A DNA stretch of 64,000 nt from positions 17,659,969 to 17,723,968 of the forward strand of contig NC_064035.1 in the NCBI RefSeq assembly GCF_932526225.1, in the 5' to 3' direction. Numbering within the stretch: the stretch's first letter is position 1; each line of letters begins with the position of its first letter. The position numbers and the translations under genes are program-made. The stretch is from Nematostella vectensis. Lineage: Eukaryota; Cnidaria; Anthozoa; Actiniaria; Edwardsiidae. The notes under the pieces were generated by a model. That model was not told the origin of the DNA. It saw nothing but the letters and a program-made list of their open reading frames with translations, and did not search any database. Positions 36,536 to 49,059 of this stretch are shown here, piece by piece.

Positions 36536-37655
36536 CAGGAGATTTAGATAATGTTGGCTTTCTTTTAAATGGGTGACTCTGGCTATCATCATGACCATGA
36601 TCATTATCACCACCACCATCATCATCAGAAGAAGATTCTGCAATTATAGTAAATATGCTTGATGAGAACTGATGAGGATGTGCATCGATGTCAAGCTAAT
36701 ATACTTTCCAAACTGGGGGCCCTCCCCTAAACCTATTATTACAAACCGCGGCCCTCCCCCAAATCCGAGCTAAAAAAATCTTAACCCCCCCAAATATAGT
36801 AGCCCTCCCCCCCGCTAAATAATGACTGCTCCCTAACTGTTAGAGAGAAACGGGCTTATTAACCCCCCCCCCCCCCTTCCTCTGTAAATTGGGCGTTTGA
36901 CCCCCCATCCCCCGGGATTTCCAAGTCCCCTGGGGGTATGGATATTTTCTGGAACTATACAATCTCCCGCAAAATGCTGGAGATTTGGCATCTCTAATAT
37001 GAACTTTTGGAGAGTGCGAAACCTAAACCCGCAAAAGATGGTAGGCAGAAAAAGAGCTGGATAATTGAAAACACTTACCTATCTCATAGGAAGGTATTAT
37101 GAAGAATGTCAATCTCTTATATTCCTTTCCAAGGGCTTCTTTATACTCATTTAGGGTGAATTGGTTCTCTGTTCCAGGGATGCACCGGACCTCACTAAAG
37201 TCTGGGTAGAGTAGGGTATAGTCCCTTGATTCATCAAAAGTCTTGTCGAATCTCGAATGCTTTTGAATAGCACTTGCGAGAATATCTTCTTTGGAGGAAG
37301 TTGTTTTGGCACGAACAATCTGCACCTTTCCCCGGCTTCGTTTGATCATACCATCATTGCGATAAGCGAGAGCAACTTTGACCTCCACATCTTTTGGGGT
37401 CGCCTTCGTCGTTGATTTCTTGTCAGGCCTAAGTCTTTTTCTCGCGGGCTTGAAGTCCCCTCTTCGAGATTCTTCACGTTTGGCATAAAACTCTTCAAAC
37501 GTCAGAGTGTCGTTTGATTTATTTGAGGAAGCAGACGATCCGGCAGATCCAAAGTTCAAACCCGATGGTCCAGGTAGACATGAGAAAACTCTAGATATCT
37601 CTTGTTGAGCCGTTTTACGAACTTCTTCTGTTATGTTACTTGTATTCGACGCCAT
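36536..37655 (-). pseudogene. G2E3-like gene, N-terminal two exons only
   Basis: Minus strand. Exon 37655-37079 encodes 192 residues from ATG to a GTAAGT donor in phase 1. Exon 36637-36536 continues in phase with an acidic Ser/Asp-rich stretch (ESSSDDDGGGDNDHGHDD) and ends at GTTAGT, again phase 1. The segment with LTFEEFYAKREESRRG, the Arg/Lys-rich linker, a ubiquitin-like stretch and YTLLYPDFSEVRCIPG resembles the N-terminal module of G2E3-like HECT-ligase genes that are expanded in cnidarians and fishes (recalled, not searched). No following exon or HECT domain was found before the next gene at 31 kb. It may therefore be a truncated copy, though distant exons cannot be excluded. Confidence 0.55.
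36715..36990. repeat. C-run-rich repeat patch
   Basis: Repeated CCCTCCCCYAAA units and C homopolymers in the intron between the two G2E3-like exons. It resembles the C-rich interiors of the CAGGGG elements but clear ends were not found. Confidence 0.4.
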
Positions 37656-37749
37656 TATGGCATAAATTGGCGGGGAAATCGATCCATGTGGTGGAGCCTA
37701 ATCCCTGCGCGCGCATGTCAACCGCTGAATGCGCACGCAGATGTTTTAG

Positions 37750-38085
37750 TGTTTGCGGTGCGATTTGCTTCTTTTGCAGTGCGATTTTGTTTCATTTGCG
37801 GTACAATTTTGTTTCATTTGCAGTGCGATTTTGTTTCATTTGCAGTGCGATTTAGTTTAGTTTGCAGTGTGATTTTGTTTCATTTGCAGTGCGATTTTGT
37901 TGTATTTGCGGTACGATTTTGTTTCATTTGCAGTGCGATTTTGTTTCATTTGCAGTGCGATTTAGTTTAGTTTACAGTGCGATTTTGTTTCATTTGCAGT
38001 GCGATTTTGTTTCATTTGCAGTGCGATTTAGTTTAGTTTGCAGTGCGACTTTTGTTTGTTTGCAGTGCGATTTTGTTTTGTGTGC
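37750..38085. repeat. 22-bp minisatellite, about 15 units
   Basis: The unit is close to TGCAGTGCGATTTTGTTTCATT, with a GTTTAGTT variant recurring every few units. The array starts about 95 bp upstream of the G2E3-like ATG. Because 22 is not a multiple of 3, the open plus-strand frames through it cycle through a 22-residue pattern; they are not a gene. Confidence 0.9.
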
Positions 38086-39309
38086 TGTCCCCTATGGGCC
38101 ACCGTACAATCCGTATATTTGGGTCGCGACCGTTTCATGGTATATAGTCTCCTTTTGCAGTACGCGATTTTGTAAGTCGTTGTGGCCTTTAGACTCCTTG
38201 CTGATTAATTAAAAAGTTAATTAAGCTACAAGTTGAAACGGTAGGTCGGAATCCCCTCACAGGTAATAGGTGCGAAAAACGCCATTCAGGATTAACACAT
38301 TGGACAGCGCTTTTGCCATTTGATACACGTCCAACAAATTAACGTCATCATCGTGAAACCAACAATTCTTATACGGATGCGGTGTGTGTCATAAATTTGG
38401 CAAAGTTTTTCCATGATTATTCGTTTTGTTATAACAAAAGATTAATTCTCAAGTATGGAACGAGCGCGGGGTCCCGGGAGAGGAGAGATCTTTTTCGCCG
38501 CGAAGCTTGGAGCCTCTGGTACCTAGGGTACCGGCCTAATGATACTTTAAACGGAAAAAAAACGTAGAGCTCTGAAATACGTTTCATCTTCATTCACTAA
38601 AAATGAGTCAATCATGTCTCTCAGCTAACTAAAATAAAGTTTCTTACTCCCTGAGTACAAATTTTAGATAGCAAATTTCACATAATTCAGGAGGGCTATA
38701 TAACGGATAAATAGTCCCTTTGTGTCCTATTATCGATGTTGAACTAAGCTTGAGTTCAGCTCCAAAGGCAAAAATGCTTGCTTAAGACGGAGATGATTAG
38801 AGGAAATTGATTGAGATCACAAAGGCTTTCATCTCAATACATGTGTTGCAAGTGCAGGAACACAAAAATTATCGTTTATCCAGCAAATTGTCAAGTTATT
38901 CATTGACCGGACTTCGGCGAACTCACGTTGCGACACCGTGTGCCATTAACGAATGCAACACAGAGATCAGACTGATTTTATAGTTAAATTCAAAGTTTCA
39001 TACTTGCCTTCAATAAAATAAAACAGGAAAGCCCCGTAAAAGTCAGCTAAAGCATTTTATCAAATAGATTCTCTGCCGCTTTTGTGTACATTTCCCTTGT
39101 GATGACAAGTCCAAAGCAGTCCCAGCTGAGGACGTTGGTGGTTGGATTTGATAAGGTCGGATCCATCATCACTGCCCCTAGTAACTTGTCTTGCCTACTC
39201 TACTATGGGGAAGGAAAAAAAACGCGCCGCTCGGGGTCGTGTTACTTAAAATTACCAGGCGGCGGCGGTTCATAGCGCGTCGTTTGAAAGGTCAAAAGCG
39301 CTTTATCAT

Positions 39310-41015
39310 CTATAATCACGTAAGGTCTAATTCTCTATTATACTTGGTTCCGAGGGGTAAGCCTCTTTTCCACGGAAAACCGTCCCATTTATTTACAGTT
39401 ATATTGACATTGATTAGTATGATCAACCATAGTAAAGGCGAATAGTATTCTACCAAAGCAGACAAGGCTAGCATAGCTGACATCGGACACTTGCGGTAAT
39501 AGGATCCTGGCTCACTGAAAGGATGCGAGCGAGTTCATGGCGACTCATGGTGGAATGATTATGTTTATTTCGGGACAATACGCGACACGGCCCAAATTAC
39601 AGATATTTTCAGCTGCGCTTTAAGATATCTACTGTAGATTTTATGTAAAGATTTCCCAGGACAGCGACACTCTGCGGCAACTCTTATCGGCAATTATCGC
39701 TTTTGCGTTGTGCCAGGCATAATCCGTGGTTTTCTTTATTTCCGCTGATGGCTTTCGTTTGTAAGGCTGATACACAATAAATAGAATGTTCAGCAAGAAA
39801 TTTCCCTTCACTTAGTATCGATGTACTATTTAAAACACGAGCAGTAGTAGCAGTGTTTTATCGGGTATAAAATTTCGTACCCGATAAAACACGTGACGCG
39901 AATGTTAAGTGCGACTTGGAAGCCATTTCCAGAATTCGGTGCTAAGTCTAGTGGTCCAGTTTCACTGTTACGATTAACTCATCCAATTTCAAAAGCGCTT
40001 TGACCAATCGAGGTGGAAACACAAAGTCCATCAGTCCATCAGTCCATCAAAGTCCATCAGTGAATTAAAAATATACTCAAGAGCACTCAATGCCTGAAAT
40101 AGTACTTCATTGATTAGATGAAAAGTCGAAAGTATGCATGTTGCGTTCCTGGGAATCCAGATAACTACAGTAGACACAGAGTAGACAATGAAACAAATTT
40201 TGTTGAAATGGAATGAATTCAGGCATTCCTCGAGCGCTGTTGAGTTCGCAACAACATGCCTCCGAAGTCGCTGTTTATACCACCAAACTCCTGAGACTGA
40301 AGATCAAAAATACTTTGGAAGACTGTGTAATCCAGAGTCGATCAGAAATTACACGAAATGGCAAATAGTACGAGAAAATAAGGATCCGGCAAAAGAACAG
40401 CATAGCGCTGTTTTGTAATTGATTTAGAGAAAGTGCAAGGATTTGGAACTGATTCGGACACGTGAGGATTTTACCACACAGTTATATCGCTGGGGACTTG
40501 CCTATGTAAAAGCCTACTCACGTGTCTAAAGAGGGTCATCCGATTGGTCGAATGACCTATTGAATATGGATGAGTTAACAGTAACAGTGAATGAACCCAG
40601 TACTGAAATCTTGAATGGCTTCCCAGTCACATGTAGAGAATGTTGAAAATCATGTACTGTCTCTACTGTGGTTTTCCATTATCTAACTAACAATTAATTT
40701 TAGTTATCACGAAAAGATATGGGAACCAATCTCGGATCAGGCTGGAAATTGTGTCAGTATTGTTCAATCAAAAAGATTCTCTTAGAAGATAGATTCTCTT
40801 AGATTTTCTATTTGTATTGCCCCAAAATAAAAATAGTTATTCCACCATGAGTCGCTCTGAACTCGCTCTCACCCTTTCAGTGAGCCAGGATCTTTACCGT
40901 AAGTGTCCGGCTAGGCTAGCCTTGTCTGCTTTGGTAGAATACTACTCGCCTGCAGTATGGTTAATCATACTAATCAATATCATTTAGTTAGACCTTATGT
41001 GATTATAAATAATAA
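39310..41015. repeat. 1.7-kb imperfect inverted repeat (foldback-like)
   Basis: The outer arms 39440-39590 and 40820-40985 are inverse copies (TATTCTACCAAAGCAGACAA .. CTGGCTCACTGAAAGG .. ATGGTGGAAT). Inner segments 39905-40010 and 40545-40640 also pair (GGAAGCCATT .. CACTGTTAC .. ACCAATCG). The centre is near 40,250. The left arm carries an extra stretch of about 80 bp. No transposase is visible; a 76-codon frame near the centre has no recognised motif. Confidence 0.7.
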
Positions 41016-41193
41016 AACTCAGGTGTAATTACATATGACATGGCAATTTACAAGGCCATTATCTGGACAACATATTAAATTTCCTGACGTGTAGCGCAAC
41101 TGGCATGCTGAGCCATTGTCATTGTATCAACATCAAAGTTATTTGATTCGTAATTATATGGTTGCTGGTGGAGATGTGCATTTTTATCTTGGC

Positions 41194-41690
41194 TATGGGA
41201 CTAATTGCACTAAGAGGACAAAGTTTGTCTGGCCGGGACGACAAACAGCCAGCCAAATTTTGTCCTGCCCGATCGATTGTAAATCGCATTCGCACTAAGA
41301 GGTCAAACAAAAAGCCGAACGCGACCCAAACCTCAATCAAAATTAGACTCGGATTTCTCACGCGAAAAAGCCGAGTTGCAGAATTTGTTTACGTTTGATC
41401 ACAATGCTTCCTTGGAATATTTTTGCACAACTCATCGCCTTACTGGTAGTAAATTTATTCCATAAATATCAAAAACAACAACTTCTGCTCAAGTAAAGCT
41501 TGGTGTTAATTGAAAAACTTGACGTTTGACCTAGTTCTGGCCGCCTCCAGAACAGGCCAGCGTAGCCTTTGAAGATCGTTGAAAATTGTTCTGGTCGAAC
41601 AAACGCATTCTCACGTTTCCCGCTAGCGTTGACAGTCTTTTTTGTTAAAACAAACAAACATTTGCTTAGTGCGAATAGGCCCTATGCATG
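41194..41690. mobile_element. Possible MITE with GCACTAAG ends
   Basis: The left end GGGACTAATTGCACTAAG and the right end CTTAGTGCGAATAGGCCCTA are inverse with some mismatches. The body has no coding capacity. Target duplication not established. Confidence 0.35.
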
Positions 41691-41779
41691 GAAAGTTGCC
41701 TCAAATGGGAATCTATTTGCCAGTGGAAGCGCTCTATACCCTCCCTGAATTGGTGTATGTCGTAATCGACGGGCCGCCT

Positions 41780-41965
41780 ACTCCCCCCCCCCCCCCCCCC
41801 CCGTCATCACCATCGGTCGGTCTCGTAAGGTTGTCATACCCCTCCCCTCCCTTCCCCCGCCATCATCGGGTCGTAAGGTTACCGGCGGGCTTCCATACTC
41901 CCCCCCCCCCCAATCCCCAAAATGGTGGGTGGCGGCGGGTCATACCCCACCCCCCGCATAAATAA
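41780..41965. repeat. C-rich runs with a repeated TCGTAAGGTT unit
   Basis: Two or three imperfect units of CATCATCGG-TCGTAAGGTT followed by C runs of up to 20. No gene. Confidence 0.6.
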
Positions 41966-42480
41966 AATGTGGCTTAATACGTATCCTGGACTCCTGGATT
42001 GTACATGCCAAGTTCTGATTAGACACTTCGTCAAATTATATAGTAGAGACAACACCCAAAGGAATCAGTGACCCCCCTTTTAAATCCAAACACTTTTGAC
42101 GTCCCCCCTTTAGACCGCAAAAATTTCTAGTGGCACCTTACGCCCCCCTCCCCCCCCCCCATCGAAAATAATAGCAAAATTTATAGCCAAAATCACTGCG
42201 TTACGAAGCACAATAACTATGTTTACTCGAAGAAGTTTGTTGCAGTTCTTGTGCGCATTATGAAAATGGCGCGCAGTTACAATTTCTTGTGTGACATGCG
42301 GATTGCCCATATCGAGATTTGTATTTATACAGACGACGGTTTCGCTTTATTGGCCTAGGTTGCAGATAATTTAAAATTAAAAAGGGCCACAAACACTCTT
42401 TACACGATCAAAATCTTTAATCATCATTTTATATTTCGTTTAAAATACTGATTTGTATGCTATTTTTAAGGTCAACTCAG

Positions 42481-42764
42481 TATAAAAGGAGTGGCCAGCA
42501 AAGCGAGAAAATATCTTCTATGCTTGTAGAACCAGTGATATTCTCGATATAGTTCAGGATGTGCTTATCTTATTGCTACAAAAGAGAAAAGCACTTGCTC
42601 CTCAATCATTTCTACGGTATTTAAATAAAAGTACTATAATGTCGACGTGGAATAAAATACAAAGCGTAGCCATAGTTCCAGTCCCCTCCACTTTGGTATG
42701 GGACCTTGGCCACGCCCCAAAAGGGATTATTTTGGAATTGGTTTTCCATGAAGATGAAAAGTAA
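42481..42764 (+). other. TATA box followed by a possible first exon
   Basis: TATAAAAGG at 42481 is followed by an ATG at 42639 and a 41-codon frame (MSTWNKIQSVAIVPVPS start) that runs into an AAAA|GTAAGTG donor-like site, where it also meets an in-frame TAA. No second exon was found before the convergent ARL5 gene. It may be a short gene, a first exon or chance. Confidence 0.25.
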
Positions 42765-43302
42765 GTGTGAGTCATAATCAAGTAAATATAGAAGCCCCAT
42801 CTTACAGTATTACTTCAATGATTCTCAAGGACAGGGCAGTTTTTACTACAGCCAAACCGTGTGTAGTGTAGCGTAGTTCAGCTGGCTTATTTTCTACGTA
42901 GTGTAGAGTAGAAAATAAGCAGGCTGAATAAGCTGGAATCCCACTTAGAATATTACATTGTATATTAGAAAGAAAAATATATATATATATCTACTGTATG
43001 AAAAGAATCCAAGCTATTCATAAGATTTCAGTACAGCGATACTTGTCTAAGAAATCCACGACCTATTTAGAAGAACAATTTCTTTCAACATTTGACTCGC
43101 CGTTCCGTGGATGGTTCTTCAAACCCCCTTATTACCGGCCTGTCATGCCCAAACGTCTTCTTTAAATTTACCAATTTTGAAAGAGTGCATTACCAGACGA
43201 GTCCTTGATGACAGAATCTGACCAAAAAGGCAAAAAAAAAACTCTGTCACACAAAAATCCCTTGATTTTAGCTTTAAATTTGGTAAGACATGCATCCCCG
43301 TA

Positions 43303-43337
<35 letters not shown>

Positions 43338-43524
43338 GAAACTACCCCCTTCCCTCCCATAGGTAAAGAGCTATCTACAGATGCCAGCAATACTATATAC
43401 CTAGTATTCTAAATGAAAGAAAGTCATTTGATTACCATCTTATCTGTTATCATGCAGGGGCTACTCTTACCATAGCATAATAGCAAAAACAAAAATCATA
43501 AAAATAGATGTATAATTGCAAAAT

Positions 43525-46500
43525 CTATTTTCTAAGTTGTGTAGTTATCCATTCTAGACCTTGATACAATCTGAAAAATAGACATAATACACCAGTGTTA
43601 AGCTCATATACACTTCACTTCACGTATCAATTACAGTACTTACCCCTCCCCAGTCAAAGCACAGCAAGCCTGGAATAAAAATAATGGGTTAATCATATGC
43701 TGGGCTAAGTAAAGATAAATAAAAAATGTAACTACTTTCACATTTGAAACTACATTCTATGGTTACGAACATTCTTATGTTCTTTCATTTCATTCCCATA
43801 CACAGACTAACACTACTGAAACAGACACTTTCCAATGCTTAAAGCTGCCAGTGATTTCACTACATATAAATCTGCCCATCAACTTTGGGTGCTCCTGGTT
43901 ATTACTGTACTTTCTAGCGTTTTTTCATAGATCACACTCTGTGATGATAATGTGAAAACTATTCTAGTGGTCTAGCAGTGGCCAAGAGTTCTCACAATAC
44001 AGCATATGCATCCAAGCTGCCTGATCTTTAGGTGCAAAATATCAAAAAAATGAGTCATCCCCAACACATCCTAAGTAGTATATGCCAAGTTATGTACATA
44101 GAGTGGTTTTCAAATACCTGTGAAATACTATTTAGTCTATTTAATACTAATACACTGTAATGTCTTTTTTCTCTTTTGTTCTGTCTTGACTATTACAATT
44201 TAACAATTACATTTTGTTGCCCTGGATTTTGGAAACCACTCTAATGTAGTAGTAAGATAATGAGATGTACGTATGTATAGTACATGTATAATATGTACTG
44301 TACTGTATAATGGTAGATGTATAATGTGTACTGTATTGTAACATACTGTTATAACAAGGTAATGAGATCTTCAGGGGCCGGTTGCACAAAGCCTGGATAA
44401 GTCTTATCCATCGGTTAAATCCTTATCCAGCAGATAAAAGTTATCCGAGTGGCGTGATTCGGTTGCACAAGCCAGAATAAAAGTTATACAGCAGTTAAAG
44501 TGATCCGGATGGTAGGGGTCTTATCCACCGAATAAATGTGAAGAAAAAACAAAATGGCGTCTTGCTTTCAATTTCTTTGTCTGAATTTAGAATAATTTTA
44601 GACACAGTAAAAGTTGAAACACATGCAAACAACGAATTTTACAGTTGGTAAATTTACAGTGAACTATGAACTTACATGCAGCTCTGGCTCTATAGTTTGA
44701 TTCCAGGAATGGAATCAAACTATATTGTCCGTTCTGTCGAGATATGTGACCCCCAAAGACAGAAAGAAGGGAAACAATATCCCCTGTGATCATTCCATGA
44801 TTTACATGCACTTTGCCTCAATAAACTGTTTGTTTTCTGGCACTTTTAGTAGCTTTCTCAACGGTTGCCTTTTTGTTTGAAGGAAAAACAGCGCATGCTT
44901 TGCATATTTACCATGGAAACGTGAAGCCATTTAGTGGTAAATGATGGCTATGCAGCGGATAGTTATCCAGCCTTCTATCCATGCTTTGTGCAACGCTATT
45001 TGCAGTACTATTCGCTGGATAGGGATTTTATCCAGCGGTTAGCGCCTATCCAGTACATTACCTGTATATGCCAACCATGGTCTTTGATACATGCTAAATT
45101 AAGCTGTTCAGATATTTCTGCTACTGACATGGATCCCTGTGGATTAAATTATAATATTATTTTTTATCACCATAGGTACAGTAATTCCAAAATCTTTAAA
45201 AAAGTCTTTTGTCTCTAATACTTACTTTGATATCTTGCTTATTGGCAAGAATTAATAAAGCTGCTTGCTTGAGTTCCTATTAACATGAGGAGATGAAATG
45301 TAAGTAAACAATAAAACTGTAAAAAATATTTTATTACTTTTTTTATACACTAGTCATAAGCTAAAAGTCATTGTTCCCCGCTAAGAAGTTCCATAAATAG
45401 AGAAAAAAAAAAACAGAGCTGCAAATTAACTTTGATCATTTCTAAGTTGACAAAAATGCTTCATACACAAATGGCAATAATAGCAACCAGCTGGAATTTG
45501 TTTTCCACAAAAAAAACTCTGTGAAGGCACAGAATTACGCCGAACAGGTTATTTAACATGTCAGGTTCTTTCATCCATAGAAAGCCAATTATCAAGTGAG
45601 ATTCACTCTTTCAATTTGCTCAAACATTCTAACTAGGAGGATTCCATAATGTTCCGGTGCTGTTTCCTGAAAAGCTGATAAGCGCTAACCCAGGGTTAAA
45701 TTTGCCCTAACTCACCATAAAATTTTTACCCCCCGATTAGTTCTGTTCCTGAAACGCTGGTTAGCGCTATTTCTGGGTTAGTTGGAGGTAAAATCTAACC
45801 CTGCTCGTGAGGTGGGTTAACTCGCTAATTTACGGTTACCGGTAGTACCTAGAACTAAAGTTTCATAAAATGAAGTTGCTGACAAAAAAGACACACAAAA
45901 CAACGTAGGGATCAAATGTCCTAACATTTCGCTTTGGTATGTGACCTTTGTTGCAGTATTGATTCAAAATGACATTTTTGGCCATGAAATGGTGGTAATT
46001 ACAGGCGATGTAGAGGTGTTTTGGCGCTTCTCTGCGAAAATTAAACCACCAAAAGTACATCTGAGTTGCCCTCTATTGATCTACTGTGTATTCTGTGTAA
46101 ATTTTACTCGTCAAACCAGTTTTTCACTTGCTTAATCCAGGGTTAGTAAATCGGGGGATTACTTGGCTTTCGGGAACAGTGAGTTATCCGTAGGTTAGCT
46201 AACATATGATTAGCGAATTTTAACCTGGGATTAGGCGCTGATCGAGGGTTAAGTTAATCAGCCATTCAGGAACCGGGCCCTGATGTGCATTTTACCTTGT
46301 CTTTGCCTCACTGGTCAAGCATGGTAGTATGCATTACACTGTAAAACATGAGGGCCTTAAAGTAATAATGAGAGAGACCCTAGGCACCCATCCTGGGATT
46401 AATAGTGAACTTGACAAGTACTTAGAAAAACTAGTATCTCTCACCTCATTGGCAAGCATTTGGTAGAGCTCTGCCTTTGAAATGGCAAGCCTTTCTCTGT

Positions 46501-48842
46501 CTGTGCTATCTATAACTAAAATTAAAAACTGAAAAAAAAATAGAAGAATAAGGCTTGGCAAAGCAAACAGTTTGTAACTGGCTCATAAAAGAACTTAAAC
46601 TTACCTCTGTATTAGTGTAATATGTATTCCATGCTGAACGAAGAGACTCTTGTCCTCCAATATCCCACATAATAAAATGAATATTCTTCCATACAATCTG
46701 ACGAATGCAACAATACAAAGTATTTTTAGTATTCTTGTCTCTTCTATTCTATAACTTTTGTCTTAATAGGATATTAAGATATCTTAAAAGGCAGAAGACC
46801 CAGGGTGTGTATAGCAAGGATTGTGATTCTTAACTTTTTTTCTTCGACGAAAGTAAAAAAAACTTGTTTTCTACACTCAGGATGAATCTTCCATGATTCG
46901 TTTAAATACATATACTTATTTCTGATCCTGCTCGAATATCTTTTAATTCTAAACTTTAGTTTATCATTATTCCTATTGATCTTATTGTAAATACTTATTA
47001 CTGTTCTGTATGGAGACAAATTAGCCACATGCCAAGGTCATGCATTATCCAATGCTGCAAATGTTTTTTTTTTATTTCAATAAGTATTCACAATCCATTA
47101 CTAAGCCATAGATCGCAAATGCTCAAGTCTAAAGATGATTTAAAGAACTCTAGAAATCTGTGAAAAAGCAGTTTCATAAGGTTTCATTCAAGTCAGGTCC
47201 AAACCAAGCTAGCGTTCAAAAGTAAAAAGTCACTTAAAACGGCTAGCTACAGTACTAAGCATGCTGTCCCAATCTTATCTTCGTCACCACTCTCAATAAT
47301 TGCAGTGTGTCTGAAATTAGTAGAATTGATTCTGCTTTTATTCATTAGCCATGACTGTTCTGTTGTCCCATATAATCTTTGTAGTAAATTTTACTTTCGG
47401 AATGGTCGTCTTCACTCATTTTTCTTCTGAACTGTTATTGTTTTAACACAACAGATAGTGGAGTAAATATTCTCTCAGAAATGTAAAGCTATGAGAGTTT
47501 TAGCATGTTTTCTTTTCGTAAGAATCACATTGTTTTGTTCAAAACTAACACAACGGCAGGAAAAATCTGTATTGCCCACAGGCTGTATAGGAAAGTACAG
47601 CCGACCAATCGGAGAATGTCCCATCATCACTATAAAATAATGCTTTATAGACATTGCACACTTATTGAACAAAGAAGAAACCTGAATAAGAAACAGTAGC
47701 AATTTGCAAATTAGACATCCTCCGTAGAGACCGCAAAAAATTAAAAAAACCCACCAAGGGCAACAAGCATGCTTAATGTATTTTTGTGAACCCTTACCCT
47801 AGACCACAGACGATCAAGTTTAAAACATATCAAGCAAGCATACAGTAGGATCCATGTTACCAGAGTAGAAATGATTAAAAAAATGTTTCTAGAAAACTTG
47901 AAGTGATTTTGAGTTGTTATGTCTGTGTATGTGTGTTGGGGGGAGAGATTATCTGTGTTCTACTAAAGTACTAATCAACGGGTCATATTAAACATCTCCC
48001 ACTGTAAGTATAAGAATAGTATACCTCTTCTACATTGCTTCCAATTGTTGGTGAAGTGTGGACTACTTCATTCATTAAACTGTAGAATTGGAATGAAAAT
48101 GTCTTTAATCGTCAAAAGAACTTTCCATGTTGGTAGCAGGGGGAGAGGTTAGTAGAACAACAAAGGCTGTGCAAGTGTTACATGTTTTGTTTGCTATATT
48201 GGAATTACTACTTACAATTGATAAAGGATGGTTGTCTTCCCTGCATTGTCTAAACCCACTATGATTACTTTGTGTTCTGCAAAGATTAAAAAATAAAGTA
48301 TGATTGAAAAGGTGAGTATTTTAATGCTCAGATCTTTAAATATTGCTAGTGTTTCATTTGATCAGGTCGAGCAAATCAATTATGATACACATAACCTTTT
48401 TCTGGCTTATATTTTTTAAACAATAAGTTGTATGTAGAGGTATATAAATTACAGTCTCATTAAAACCCACAGTAAGCAAAAGATTCAGCCATCAACCACA
48501 AAGATTTAAATCGAAATCACTTCTTCACAGAGCATTTTAAAGGTCTTAGGCTAAGTGAAATAAAAGGTTATTTGTCATTTTGTTGTGAGAAGATAAACAA
48601 GTGAGATATCTTTGAGTCATGCAAGTCTCACTCCGTTGGAAACCTTTAACTTATCATAAAAAGCTTACATCTCTATTCTGAAGGCACGCTTATTTATGAC
48701 GACAACAGACACAAACCAAACATGACTTTGTAAGAGACGAAGACTATCTTTGCCTGGACAAAAAATTTGTAAGGAAAAGACGAAGATGGACATTACCTTC
48801 ATTGCTGAACCAACTGAAAAACTTGGCAAAAAGTAGACCCAT
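43525..48842 (-). CDS. ARL5: ADP-ribosylation-factor-like GTPase 5 (complete, 178 aa, nine exons)
   Basis: Minus strand. Exons are 48842-48797, 48276-48216, 48079-48025, 46697-46605, 46528-46445, 45276-45226, 45136-45062, 43669-43644 (26 nt) and 43570-43525; phases agree throughout. Gly2 is present for N-myristoylation ([11 protein letters not shown]). The P-loop GLDNAGKTT is at 23-31, switch I PTIGSN at 46-51, switch [10 protein letters not shown] at 65-72, DSTDRER in the fifth exon and NKQD at 125-128. All GTP-binding motifs are intact, with Gln70 in the catalytic position. ARL5 proteins sit on the trans-Golgi and, when GTP-bound, recruit the GARP tethering complex for endosome-to-Golgi traffic. 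The length matches human ARL5A (179 aa). The C-terminus ends LRK. Introns host three MITE-like elements, one about 70 bp from the seventh exon. Confidence 0.95.
44101..44241. mobile_element. 141-bp TA-flanked MITE, copy 1
   Basis: The ends GAGTGGTTTTCAAA and TTTTGGAAACCACTC are inverse apart from the extra TT/GG mismatch, and the element is flanked by TA on both sides, as in Tc1/mariner insertions. It lies in the ARL5 intron between the 25-codon and 26-nt exons. It is about 90% identical, in inverse orientation, to 49495-49635. Confidence 0.9.
44374..44995. mobile_element. About 620-bp MITE with GGCCGGTTGCACAAAGC ends
   Basis: The left end GGCCGGTTGCACAAAGC-TGGATAAG is matched by CTATCCATGCTTTGTGCAAC on the right. 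Subterminal TTATCC/GGATAA words are numerous. No coding capacity. It lies in an ARL5 intron and ends about 70 bp from the exon at 45062. Confidence 0.65.
45651..46280. mobile_element. About 630-bp MITE with GGTTCCTGAA-type ends
   Basis: The left end GTTCCGGTGCTGTTTCCTGA with subterminal GCTGATAAGCGCTAACCC is matched on the right by GGGTTAAGTTAATCAGCC and TTCAGGAACCGGGCCC. The right half repeats GGGTTAG/GGATTA words. It lies in an ARL5 intron. The target duplication was not resolved. Confidence 0.65.
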
Positions 48843-49032
48843 CTCGTCCCCATCTACACCACGATTACGGACTTGTATAACTTGGAAAAATGATAAGATA
48901 TAAATATGATGGTTCAGCTTTCTTATTTGTGCTCCATTTTGAAGTCTATCCACTATGTTTTGCTCATCGACGCTCTGTTCTTCGATCTTTTCGTTCTTCC
49001 ACAACAGATTTCACGAATCTTAGACGCCGCAA

Positions 49033-49041
49033 TGCGCATGC
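49033..49041 (-). promoter_or_regulatory. NRF-1-like site upstream of ARL5
   Basis: TGCGCATGC about 190 bp upstream of the ARL5 start codon, in a short CpG-bearing patch. This palindromic word is the core of NRF-1 sites common in housekeeping promoters. Confidence 0.35.
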
Positions 49042-49059
49042 TCAATACGGTAGCCTCTC

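Noticed and set aside
37602-38212. Plus-strand frames of about 120 codons with FVSFAVRFCFICSA repeats
   Set aside because: They are translations of the 22-bp minisatellite.
41642-41965. 107-codon Pro-rich plus-strand frame
   Set aside because: It is a read-through of poly-C runs.
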